Shown here piece by piece: positions 22,416-33,518 of a stretch of DNA of 64,000 nt. Position numbers and translations under genes: made by a program. Every line of letters starts with the position of its first letter. Within the stretch, counting starts at the first letter, position 1. The notes below the pieces were generated by a model. It worked only from the letters and a program-made list of their open reading frames with translations. It was not told the origin of the DNA and ran no database searches. The DNA is from Eucommia ulmoides (lineage: Eukaryota > Streptophyta > Magnoliopsida > Garryales > Eucommiaceae): positions 7,598,818 through 7,662,817 of the forward strand of contig CM028335.1 in assembly GCA_016647705.1 (NCBI GenBank), in the 5' to 3' direction.

Positions 22416-24655
22416 TGTTGATCCTAAGATTTTGATGAACAATTAAAGGTTGATATTTTTGGTGGAACTAACGGTTTGATTAAGTGTTTAAGCTTATTAG
22501 TTCCAATGATGAAGATATGATGATAAATAATGAATGCATCCTAAAGAGACTGACAAAGATGATGGTCATTAAGAGACCGAAGATTTTGAAGAATCTAAGG
22601 AAAAATAACTCAGGTTAATTTTTACTCTTAATGTATCCCGATTAGGATCACACAAGACACAAAAAGTTTTTAAATTTATGTGTATTTTGATAGGATCCCA
22701 ATTAGTGAAATTATATGCTCCTATGTGTAATTGAAAAAGAAATATTGATAATTAATTAAAATTGAATTTAAGAATTTAGTGGAGCTAATTGAGAAAAGAA
22801 ATTAGTTAAAGGGGCAAAAACGTCAATGAGAATGTATTAAAAATGAATTGGAAAGAAGTGTTCAATAATGAGGAGTCGACTGATAAGTTGACTGAAGCGT
22901 AAAATACAAACTTGCTGAATCGATCAGTCGACAGATAGGTCGACTTGGCGTAGAAAGTGAACTCTCTAAATCGATCAATCGACAGGGAGGTCGACCTGTG
23001 CTTGGAGGATAAACTCTCTATATTGTTTAGTCAACAGACTGTGAATTACCAGTCGACCGATGGGCAAGAAATGTTTGGCTTGGGCTACAACCTGAATCGG
23101 GCGGTTGACTTATGAGTGTTTGTTGGTCGACTAATGAGTTTGTTTTAGGTTTTATGGAATTTCAGGATTTGATCCAAAACTAGCTGTTATTTGGTTACCT
23201 GATTGAGTGATTTTAGGGATATGGATATCTTTAAAATATAATACTCTTATTTTAATATTCCTATAGATTTGATACATGGAATTAAAGTGTTTTTCAAATT
23301 AGTCATTTTAATACTTCCTATTTTATCAAATTGGGTTTGAAAATTCTTTTAAGGGATTAAATTGAATATTTTGAAAACTATTATTAAGTGAAATATAACT
23401 TAAAAGAAAGGTATCAATATATGGGGTCTATAGGTGATTTTAAAAGACATATCTTGTGGAAATTAGCCGTTGTAGGACTTATTTCAAGTGGTTATAAATA
23501 GACCTGCGGATTTCACATAATTAAGAATATAATATTAAGAACTATTCAGTTCCTAAGCTTTTCTAAGAGTTATCATTCTGATATTATATTGAAAAATATT
23601 GTGAGATTATTCTAGAGTTAACGTTCTTAAGTTAAAGCGCTAATTTTTTTGGCATCACCAATCCGAGCTGTCTAGCGATTTATTTTGCAATCCATTGGTG
23701 TTTTCCTAGTGAGAACATTCCAAACTTATTCTTTAATTGAGTATTTGATTATTATTACTTGCTTGGTGAATTGATCTTTTTGAGAAATCATTTTTGAATT
23801 TTAAAAGTATAAAAATCTTTTAAAACGATTTGTGTATTAATCTGATTACGTGCTTAATTGTGCTACCCACATTCTTTATTATAATCAGATTTTGTTTCCT
23901 CACTTTATTTCTATCATTAGTATCGGGACATTAATTGAGTATGAATTAATTTGAGGTGGTAGAAGCTCAGAGTGGGAATAACTTATCAATTTTTGTAATT
24001 GGTGAGTTGTGTGCGGATTAGATACTATTGGGAACGTCTAATTAGGGGTAACTTAGTTTCAATCTTTTCCGGTAAAGAGATTGAGGTGTTAATTCTTCCT
24101 TTATAGAATTAATTGTGAGTGATTTTGTAAAGATTTCATCCTTACTTGAGAAAATGATAGTTGGAGTGTTTTTGTGAGGTTTTAATTCTTGAGCCTTAAG
24201 TATAAAAATAATTAGATTGTGATTTTCCCTGTAATAGAATTAGGTTATTCTTGAACCTGTAAAAAGTAAAGGTTATTCATGAGCTTGAAAAAAAAGAATT
24301 TGTAAAAGTTGATTTTGAGCTTGTGAAAAGAATTATTGTGAGAGTTTGGTTCCTACCTGTAAAGGAATCTTGAGTTTAGTGAGTGCAAATCTCTATGGGA
24401 TTTGGAGGACTGGATTAGCCAAGAGTAGCTTGGTGAACCAGAATATATCGGTGTGTACTGCATTGCTTATTTCTTTTATTTTATCTTGTGTTGTTTGGGT
24501 GTGCACCTAGAGTTTATTACACTTATCCGCTACTATAAAGATAATAATTAATTTTAGGATAAAATTAATTGTTTGATTTTTGAAGTGTTATTTTTTCTCT
24601 GATATTTTTTAATTACCCAATTCACCCCCCTCTTGGGCAGCTCACTGGGCCAACA
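22416..24655 (+). repeat. Solo LTR of Copia family B inside the LINE
   Basis: It starts TGTTGATCC and ends GGGCCAACA, with flanks AACAG (22411-22415) and AGCAG (24656-24660), a 5-bp duplication with one mismatch. It matches, in opposite orientation, the LTRs at 45058-47269 and 55065-57876 (shared phrases AAGATTTTGATGAACAATTAA and, near the end, CTTGGGCAGCTCACTGGGCC). No internal Copia sequence remains, which is the signature of LTR-LTR recombination. Confidence 0.85.
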
Positions 24656-24890
24656 AGCAGGCAAAATCCACTCTTCATGATTCGTATGGTTAATAATAAC
24701 GTGAATAACTTGATGTTTAGCAAAGACAATATTCACACTAACACTATCAGGTATCCACAAGATCCATATTTCACCCGCTCTACCACAGGGGTCAATGTGG
24801 TAAGAAGCGGTAGGACCTAAACTCTTAAAGAAATTCCCATCGAACTCATATCAACCTTTGTTACAAGAAGAATGAAAATATCGGGATTGT

Positions 24891-26282
24891 TGATAGGTGT
24901 AAAATACCTATCTAATTCTAAACCGAATTTGCCAGTTTTCGAGTATTTTATTGAAGTTTGAATACCGTTTTAGTTGTTTTTATTAGTCAGGAGCAGGGAC
25001 GTAAACAATTGGTAAACCGAGCAAAATGGTGCGAAAGGGGTAACCAAAAAGATGGAAAAAAAAAAGGTTTCAAATAACAGAGCAAATACGCCTAGGCGAA
25101 GTTTCCACCGCCTAGGCGAACATTCATCAGAAAGTTGCAATGTTGAAGATTTGAAATCCGCCTAGGCGAAGTTTCCACCGCCTAGGCGGAAATCCACCAG
25201 AACGCTGGAAGTACTGAATTGCTGGATAGAGCTGCACTGTTGTAAATTCGCCTAGGCGAAGTAGTTACCGCCTAGGCGAAATTCCGTCAGAAAGATAAGG
25301 AGCTAAGAAGTTAGTCCTCCGCCTAAGCGAAGATTCTACTGCTTAGGCGAAATTCTAACCGACTTAAGCACCGCCTAAGCGAAGTTTCCACCGCTTAGGC
25401 GGAAATCGCAGAACAGGTCAAAATATCTGTTTAGATATTTTTGAACCCCTAAGCCTATAAATACCCCTTGGCCACGTCTGAAACTAGTTGTTGAAGAACC
25501 CTAACCCTATTAGAGAGCTCTTAAGCTATATTTTGAAGATCAAGAAGGAGGTTCATCATTCGGATAAAGAAGGATAACTTGCGGACCAATCATTAGCGTG
25601 ACAGTGAACCGTTTCACTTCCAGATTTGATCGTTTCTCTCTTGTTTTATTCTTTGTAATCATTTTTTCATATCTAAGAATGTTGAATCCCTTTTATTTTG
25701 TATGGTATATGACTAAGATCTTGTAGTAGTAGTTAAATGTTACTTAGGTATAGTCAAAATCATGTAACCGTTTAGTTGAGTAAATTTATGTTACTTTAAC
25801 GTGTTGTTTGTTGAAATCCAATTGTGTTTATCTTTATTCTTGATACTATGCTTGTATAGATAAACCGAGAATATGGGGTTTGACACTCGGGAGAGGTAAC
25901 CCCGGATTCAGACTAGGGTAAATACAACGTGACGTTCTAACGACCCGAGAGGGCGTTAGAACGTATGCAACCCATGACATTGGCTCAAAACTCACGCGAC
26001 TTAGGGTCGTTAAGGCGTTGAAGAGGACTTCTTCGTTGACACGAAGTCGTGTAATCCCTCATTTTACACTCGGAAGAGGTAGCGGATGAGTTATTGATAC
26101 AGAGGTTGTCGGATTAGATAAAAATCGTTATAGCTAACTAAATGAAATCGATTATGCATTATATGAAAGAGATTTATACCTAAGTAATTAATATAATTAA
26201 AACTAACTTTATAGTTGTCATTTATCTTAGTATAGTAATTAGAAAATAAACAAAATTTAATTAGTCAAGATAATAAGAAACT
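24891..26282 (+). repeat. Divergent solo LTR related to the LARD (family C)
   Basis: It begins TGATAGGTGTAAAATACC, like the reversed LTRs at 31789-33518 and 35472-37191. Like them it carries an array of CGCCTAGGCG / CGCTTAGGCG palindromes (25090-25400) and a later block with paired 'GACACTCGGGAGAGGTAACC' / 'ACACTCGGAAGAGGTAGC' phrases. The right edge is approximate. ATTGT (24886-24890) against ATTGA (26283-26287) may be a target duplication. It interrupts the LINE endonuclease region. Confidence 0.6.
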
Positions 26283-26523
26283 ATTGAAATCGCAATACTT
26301 ACTTGAATTACCGGCCATTCCCAGTGGAACGATATCCGATCCTAAAAGATCCATTATATTAAAACTAGACCTCGTACACTTGCGAGAAGTCCAATTACCG
26401 CGAGGTGGAAACAAAGTAGTTAAATCCGAGTGCGTAACAATTGTACATCATGAAAATATCTTTAAAAGTGGCCTTAAAAACAGGATTACCCGCCCCTCTA
26501 CAATTTCAGGATATAATCTTCAT
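26283..26523 (-). pseudogene. LINE endonuclease N-terminus with a stop in place of a conserved Trp
   Basis: On the minus strand, ATG at 26523 begins M-K-I-I-S-stop-N-C-R-G-A-G-N-P. Plant L1 endonucleases begin with a block of the form 'M..LSWNCRG.G'. The conserved Trp codon is TGA here, so ORF2 cannot be translated from its start. The region continues to the LTR insertion at about 26282. Confidence 0.8.
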
Positions 26524-26583
26524 GGATCTAAGACCTGACAGATTGGGAAGAAGGTCTATATCCTGAGCTCTCAGGAGCAGTTT

Positions 26584-28785
26584 TCACCTCCAAATACTCC
26601 ATTCCCATGCCTTGGTTGCCTCCACAAACACCTCCCATAGGGGAGGTGGATGTGATTCCATCCCTAACAGACTGACTTCTATCCTGATTTCTTTCACCAC
26701 CAAAAACACTTCGAGAAGGTGTAAGATCTTCTCTTTTTGAACTAGAAAGATGAAGAATGGGTTTTTAATGAGAAGTGATTTTTGGGCCTCCATAATCTGA
26801 GATAGAAATTGAGGCAATTGGTAAGGTTGACTCAAGAGTAGAAAGAATGTGGTATGGATAGGAGGAGGTGCGAAAGAAGAAAGATATAGGGGAGACATGG
26901 AAAAACTTTGAATATGATTTACTATTATTTTTTTACATATCAATATGCATGATTTATGGCTCAACCACAGGTTTGTTAGAGGAAACCAAGACATCATCAT
27001 TTTTGGAGGTGGAACCGAAAGTAGGAGAAAGCATGCGTCCAAGGCCTGAGACATTAGACAGCTTAGGAGCACTATCTAGAGCTTTGGACAATGTGGAGGC
27101 AACTCATTTGGCATCCGAGGAAAAAATGAGAGTCTTAGGAGCAGGACCTAAAGAATTAGTAGAAACCATTTGCTCTAAATTAGCTTTTAGGCAAGCTATT
27201 TTGTAACTTTTCTTACCCGTTTGAGTATTATATACTTGTTTAGGGACATTAGAAGCTATAAACTTTTGTTTTTGAGCTGGGCTATATTTTTTTATTGTTG
27301 GTAGCTTGACTATTATTTTAATAAGCAGATTGAGCTGGGCCTATATTATTTTTATTTATTTCACTCCTCCAACTTTTCTTACCTCTATTAGGCCCAATTT
27401 CAACATCTCCATACTTATGAACAAAATTGTTATAACTTTTTTGAAAAACATAAGATTTAGTTTTGTCCGAAATAAATTTCCTCGTATGTTTAAAAAGAAG
27501 CCAAGGACCAAATTCAGCGTCGTCTTGAGCCTTTTTATTATCATTCGACTCCATCACATTTTGGTCCTTGGTACAAGCATTAGAATCGCTAACCAATTTC
27601 ATCTCAACATTACTAGCTTTAGCATTGATAATAGGGGCTACAACAGTCGGTCATTTTTTTCAATATTCTGTGTATTATTCAAATTAACAGTAGTAGTATC
27701 TTGGATATTCACTAGACTTTTAGGTACTGGTGATGCTATTGCACCGGTATTTCTAAAAGGGCAAAACTCCATTCTATAGGATACTCTATCACAAACATGA
27801 CAGATAAGATGTATGCTTTCATACTCCAAATAATACCAATTTCCATCCAACTCAAACTTAGTGGTTAACGGTTGTTCTAAGTTAATTTCAATGTGAACCC
27901 TGGCAAAATTACCACGAACATAAGCAACAGTATTTCTATCTAATTTAATAGGTTTACCAATAGATCTAGCAATAGAGTGCAGCATGGGGGATTCATAGAA
28001 ATCAACATGATGTTTTGGGAATCTAACCCATATCGAAGTTCTAGAATCTCTAGCATCTTCGGGATGAAAATTAGGTTCCCATTTCCTGACAGTTAGGTAA
28101 TGGTCAAAAATCACCCAAGGGCCTTCAATAAGAACACGATGTGAGTCTGAAATTATAGAAATTTTTAGCAAGGTAGAAACCACAGCTCAAATCAAGAAGT
28201 TCAAAATCTCCCTACGTTTTCCACATAGCCGTCACTTTTGAAAGTAGAGTTTTATAACCGATATTTCTACCAAGCAGTTCGATTATTAAAGAATTTTGCT
28301 ATTTTTTTTTTTGATTTTTTCAAGCCATATAGGTTGAACTTTAAATCTAGAAGCAATATTTTTTTTAGATCCATTTGATGAATCCTCCTCGCCATCAAGG
28401 GGCTTCATCACTGGCTCTTCATCATTATCAAAATAGACATCTTCAGTTTTGTTAATCGCAAAAATTTTAACCCCATTTAGCACATCTTTAAAAGACTTAG
28501 GAGTCTCAGAGGGAGCATTTGAGATGCTCGATGGATCAGGATCCACCCCTTTATGGGAAACATTAGGATCAATTACCTTCATAGAGTTGAAGATAGATGA
28601 ATAACCTCCGAATTTTCACCCATAATCAAATCGATGCATTGAGCTATGGGAAGAATTTCAATTTCAATGTCTAGACATGAAGAAGTTGAAAAATCTTGTT
28701 TTATGTTCTTCGTACTTCTTACCAAGCAATCTTCATCTTGAATGAAGGAACCTTTAGGAGGGTTTTTTCTTTCAATAGAGCTCAT
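26584..28785 (-). pseudogene. LINE ORF1 (DUF4283 and zinc-knuckle type) remnant
   Basis: Frames at 28785-28579, 28582-28286 and 28183-27638 follow each other on the minus strand. The last contains VLIEGPWVIFDHYLTVRKWE, W-V-R-F-P and Y-V-R-G-N-F-A-R-V-H-I-E-I, the typical DUF4283 blocks (GPW.......L.V..W, WVR...LP, GR.AR..VEID), followed by I-C-H-V-C-D-R-V, a decayed CCHC knuckle. A serine/asparagine-rich N-terminal part precedes it. A frameshift lies between about 28184 and 28290. Confidence 0.75.
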
Positions 28786-28849
28786 TGATCATCAATAAGA
28801 TCAGAAGAACAACAAGATTAGTTACCGGAAAACCCACAATTAGGGCGGA

Positions 28850-29506
28850 GCACGGATTATTATCAATGGAATTACATATTTGTCCTCAAAAATTTTAAAA
28901 ATTAAAGATCCACTTTTCACCTATTTTTTTTTTATATCTATTTATAACCATTATCTATTATCCACAATTATTCTATAACTATTAACTTTTATAAAAGTCA
29001 TTTTTTTACTATTCATTTGTATAAAAAAATAATAAATTTATCCATAAAATTTTAAAAAAACAAATGTTCACTTGTTCATACTTTTTTTTTTTATATTTCT
29101 ATATATTATATATAATAATTAGAGTTAATTTTATTTCACAACCCTCTAGTTAAACTGAATAATTATACTTTGTACCATTGTGTTGTTTTCATCACCACTT
29201 ACACCCCATGTGCTTAACAATTAAGTGTAACGGTTAATTTTTTGTTAATTTTGACGGTCAATGGATAAAAATCAACAACGATTGAATAATTAATATTAAA
29301 TGACATTTATACCATTTAAAATTTTTAATATGAATTTTTTAATACTAATACAAAACTTAGGGTCAAAGTCTATTTTTTATTTTTTTATTTTTTACATCTC
29401 CAACCTCATCTTCATCTTGATCTTCCCAACCATCCAGGCCGAACCACCACAACCACGCCAAACACCCACCATGTCAAACCACAACCACCTCCGTGCAACT
29501 TATCTC

Positions 29507-29546
<40 letters not shown>

Positions 29547-29576
29547 TATACACACACACACACATATTTATATAAA
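28850..29576. other. AT-rich intergenic DNA with CT and CA microsatellites
   Basis: No gene is seen. A (CT)n run at about 29509-29542 is followed by a (CA)n run at 29550-29564, directly before the Helitron-like repeat unit. Confidence 0.7.
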
Positions 29577-30019
29577 GGAATGTTTACTTTACTATTCATT
29601 TATATAAGTAGAATTACCAAAGTGCCCTTCAAAATTTTAAAATAAAATCAACTTGTACTTTCACGCACACTTTTTAAATTTTTTAAAGAAAAATCATTTA
29701 ATATGTCTATATACTATAAATAATTAAAAAAATTTATTAAAAAAAGTAGATTTCTAAATAGTACTTTTTGGAAGAAAAAAGAACTACATAGTCTCATTTT
29801 GTGTAAAAAAATACTCCAACTATATATAGAAACACAAAAAGTATAAAGAATTATGAAAAATTTGTAACACTAAAAACATGAAATAAATATATTTAGTTTA
29901 AATTAATTTTTTGTCTGGTCATTAAATTTGATTTTGACTTTTCAATTAAATTGTTTAATTAGAAAAAATTGTACACATTTTAATATATCTACTTTTATAA
30001 AAATTAAGTTTTTAAAAAT

Positions 30020-30610
30020 GATGATGTGTAATTTTAATGGGTAATTTTGATAACCATTTACCATCAAAATTACCACTATGACCTAATTTGACCACCAAAA
30101 CTACCACATGGTTAGGATCAATTACATAAACTATCACATTCAATGGTCAGGATGAATTTAGATGAATTCTTTACACAAAGTGCATTCCACTAACCTTATA
30201 ATATAAGAAGGATATTTTTGATAATGTCCACTCATACTATAATATAAGAACTTATAAGAGATAATGTCCACTTAGACGGATAATGTCCACTCACATATTA
30301 AAATAGAAGAGATATGCCCACTCACATTCTCTGCATATAAGACTCCCTCAATTGATAACACCAGGGAGACGGGCTTCCTCTCATTTCTCTCTCAGTTGTG
30401 CTTAATGATTGACTCCCCGAAAAATATTTTTCTTCTAAACAACGGTGACTTATTCTCACACTGGAGGGGTTTTACTGAGAACCCAACCCCCCAGTGTCTA
30501 AACCTTATTTTGCAGGAACAGGTTAATGAAATAAACCTGACCGAGTTCAACCATATTGACTGTGATCCACCAACCAGATTTCGACATCATAAAAAAATAT
30601 TATATATTCA
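30020..30610. repeat. Insertion unique to repeat unit 1 (LTR-like fragment)
   Basis: Relative to unit 2, this is extra sequence. It has GATAATGTCCACT at about 30212, 30261 and 30279, then a stretch with CTCTCATTTCTCTCTCAG and ATTGACTCCCCGAAAAAT and 'TTCTTCTAAACAACGGTGAC'. The last phrase resembles the end of an LTR plus a primer-binding-site leader of a non-coding LTR element. Its exact ends are not defined. Confidence 0.35.
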
Positions 30611-31016
30611 AATTACGTTACATGTCATCTTTTATGATTGAATATATATATATATATATGTATGTATATATATAAAATTTAAATTATCGCATGAATATGC
30701 ATATATTTGATATTTTTTAATATTGAACACCTAAAATGATAAAACTATATTTACAAATTTTTTATACTCTTATCAAACGGAGATCTCTGTTTTCTCTACT
30801 ATTACCGTCGAAAGTGAGAATTATACAATACCGAATACATATATCGATAATTTTGTTATTATTTTTTCTTTATCTAACCTATTTTATTGAGATATTCATA
30901 CCCCTAAATGCATTAAATTGCTATATTTTAGTATTTAATAATAATAATTTATGAAATATTGATGTATATTTGTTCATGTAAATGATAAGAATTTAGATAT
31001 TTTATTATTTGACGCA

Positions 31017-31021
31017 AGTGA
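31017..31021. repeat. Target-site duplication of Copia A, left copy (AGTGA)
   Basis: AGTGA abuts the TGTTG start of the left LTR at 31022. The same AGTGA abuts the CAACA end of the right LTR at 58396. Confidence 0.9.
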
Positions 31022-31593
31022 TGTTGATTTGATAGTAAGGTGGCTCATTTTTCAGATAGGCCCTACCTATTTTTGAAAAAGAGGGCAACATGTACTACCA
31101 CTAGTGAGAGATATCAGTGGGAGACATTAGTGGGCATCTTTTGTGCTGCCACTTTTGAAGTTTGAATTTGAAGAAAAGACTTGGTATTTTTTTGACTATA
31201 AGAAAAGAGGAAGCACGCGCAAAAACCAAGTCTAAAATTAGAGATTTTTTTCTCATTTGCAGTGCCTATAAAAGGGATTGCTTTACGTTCAAATAATCAG
31301 CATCTCACAATTGAAGAAGATGAGCGAGAGGAGTGAATAATCCAAATTCCTCAATAAGTCACAATTGAGTAAAATTTTGCGCAAGTGTCTTAAGTTGTTT
31401 TAAGGCCTTGTTTTGTATTCTTTATTTGTATTTCATCATCAAATAAAGAAGTTTCATAGTTGCTCCCTAAGACGTAGGCGAAATTATCGAACCTCGTTAA
31501 ATCTTGTGTAATTATTTGAGAGTGTGTGTTTTCATTTCATCTCCCATAATATTTTGTTTTGTTTGGGTTCACCTGACATGATTCCGCACAACA
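31022..31593 (+). repeat. 5' LTR of Copia A (572 bp)
   Basis: Starts TGTTGATTT and ends GCACAACA, with TGTTG/CAACA inverted termini. It shares long collinear stretches with 57877-58396, for example GGGCATCTTTTGTGCTGCCA and AATAATCAGCATCTCA. Confidence 0.92.
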
Positions 31594-31595
31594 AG

Positions 31596-31607
31596 TGGCA
31601 TCAGAGC
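31596..31607 (+). promoter_or_regulatory. Primer-binding site of Copia A
   Basis: TGGCATCAGAGC starts two bases after the LTR. The plant Copia PBS complementary to initiator tRNA-Met is TGGTATCAGAGC, so there is one mismatch. Confidence 0.85.
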
Positions 31608-31628
31608 TTCAATTAAGAGCTTGGGATT

Positions 31629-31788
31629 ATGGCGGAGATCGAATTGAAAACGGAGGAGATTGAATCTCCATCAACTTCTTCTAGATCACAAACAAAATTG
31701 TCGATATCAAATGGCAAATTTGATATTGAAAAATTTGATGGAACAAATAGTTTTGGCATGTGGCAATGTGAGATGATGAATATGCTGG
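31629..31788 (+). pseudogene. Copia A gag, N-terminal part
   Basis: The frame starts with ATG 36 bp after the LTR and includes K-F-D-I-E-K-F-D-G-T-N-S-F-G-M-W-Q, the conserved 'F.G.NY..W' block of the Copia gag. It is cut at 31788 by the LARD insertion. The frame resumes at 37192 as L-V-Q-Q-G-L-D-I-T-L and reaches C-G-S-I-R-V-C-L-A, a UBN2-type gag block, with one stop at about 37258. Confidence 0.85.
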
Positions 31789-33518
31789 TGGTAGCGCGGG
31801 AACAACACGCCGCTACTTACACTCTCAAGTATACGAGGTCTAAATTTTAGTATAGTGTGATCGTTAGGATCGGGTTATCGTATCCACAGGGATTGTTGTC
31901 GTTACTATCAAATACCGCGTTTGTCGTGACCTAATTTTATCTAGGCAAAAAACAAATGTAATTAATTAATTGAACTAATACTAATATAACCTAAATTAAC
32001 TACACTATTATGCTAATATGTTTTAGGGTGAAGAATTGTATAGGGATTAACGTGTTTACAAATAAGTGTTCGATTCCGATTTACTCGTGTTTACGTTGTT
32101 CGACCTATTTGACAACCTCGATACGTAAACTCCACCGCCACCTCTTTCGAGTGTAAGACAGGAGAATACATGACTTCGAGTCAACGAAGAAGTCCCCCTC
32201 AACGTCTTAACGACCCTAGGTCACGTGAGTCTCGCCCAGCATCATTGATTGTACATAATCCAACTCCCTCTCGGGTTATTGGATCGTCGCGTTGTATTTA
32301 CCCTATTGACAATCTCCGTTCTAAAACTCCCTCGCCACCCATTCCGAGTGTAAGACGAGGAATATAACGCAACTTCGAGCCAACGAAGAGGTCCCCCTCA
32401 ACGTCTTAACGACCCTAGGTAGCGTGTGTCTTGCCCTACGTCATCGATTGTCCACGATTCAAACCCCGACCGGGTTATAGAATCGTGGTGTTTGTTTACC
32501 GTAATCCGAATCCGGGGTTTTGTCAAAACCCCGTATTTTCCATTTATCAATCTAAGCATAATAAACAAACAATACGATAAATACAATCAAATTACGAAGA
32601 ACAATCACAAACGAAACACCGAAATCATTCAAACGATGTATTTATAAATATTAGGTTAATCCCTACTACAATGCATTTTTAACTCGAGGCCATAGCCGCA
32701 TATACAATGAAATAACGAGCTAAATATGCTCACATGCTCCTAAGATAAAAAAATAAGGAAAAACGATCGAAGAACTTAGCCTCATCCGAAGATAAACCAC
32801 TAAGAACGCTCAACGATCGATTCGCCGTCTTCTCCACTTCAGGATATGAGCTCCATCACTAAAAATTCCTAACCCTTCGCTTAACTATAGCCTAAGGGGC
32901 TAAAAAATGCAAGAGAGATGAGAGAGATACCGGCCAAGGGGGAGGAGAGGGGATATTTATAACAAAAATATCCTAAAAATATCTAAAAATATCTCAAGAC
33001 TGTGCAGGGCAAATCCCCCTAGGCGGTGGAAATTGCGCCTAGGCGGAATTAGGTCGGTTAAGTCTGATCGCCTGGACGGTGAAGTAGGCGGTGGACTGGA
33101 GAACATTCTGTTGGATTTTCGCCTAAGCGGTAGAAATTCTGCTTAGGCGAGCGGCTGTCAGTAGCCCTTTTACGTCCTCTGCTGGATTTCCGCCTAAGCG
33201 GTAGAATTTTCGCTCAGGCGGTCGTCCGTCAGTAACATTTTGCTCTTCTCTACATTTTCACCGCTTAAGCGGTGGTCTGGATGCTTAAGCAGTGGGCTTG
33301 TTTTATCTTTTAGCCTCCGAGCTTGTTTATCCACCGTAACTTCGAACCGCTTTGGTTCGATCTCATCATTTTAGCTCCAGTTTCCTATCTTTTTGACCCA
33401 CACACCTGAGTTATACAAAAAGTATGAAAACTAATTAAAACATAATAAAAATAACTATAAATATATTTGAAAACTAACCAATTCGGATTGAAAATGGATA
33501 GGTTTTTCACACCTATCA
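31789..33518 (-). repeat. 3' LTR of the LARD (left copy)
   Basis: 1730 bp; differs from the right copy by scattered substitutions and small indels. It contains a palindrome array at about 33015-33295 (CGCCTAGGCGG, CGCTTAAGCGG types). Two adjacent sub-repeats built on 'GAGTGTAAGACRGGAGAATA' and '..CAACGAAGAxGTCCCCCTCA' lie at about 32140-32420. Confidence 0.92.

Larger units (their letters stand above)
15604..28790 (-). mobile_element. Decayed L1-type LINE, split by four insertions
   Basis: Read on the minus strand the order is ORF1 (DUF4283-like RNA-binding region), an endonuclease starting at 26523, reverse transcriptase, a C-terminal zinc-binding RT-associated region and a poly-A tail (the T run at 15604-15617). 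This is the standard plant L1 layout. The pieces stay co-linear once insertions at 16803-17644, 18548-20721, 22416-24655 and 24891 to about 26282 are removed, leaving roughly 6.5 kb. Many frameshifts and stops are present, so it is inactive. Target-site duplications at the extreme ends were not recognised. Confidence 0.85.
29577..31021. repeat. Helitron-like repeat, unit 1 (left part; continues at 58402)
   Basis: Phrases such as AGAATTACCAAAGTGCCCTT, CATTTAATATGTCTATATAC, TACTTTTTGGAAGAA and TAGATATTTTATTATTTGA recur in the same order at 58565-59460. Unit 1 is broken at 31021 by Copia A, and its remaining right part lies at 58402-58545. A segment at about 30020-30610 is absent from unit 2. 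That segment has three GATAATGTCCACTCA-like repeats and looks like a separate insertion. Confidence 0.75.

Noticed and set aside
26868-27206. Plus-strand open frame of 112 codons
   Set aside because: Antisense to the LINE ORF1 C-terminal region; no motif on the plus strand.
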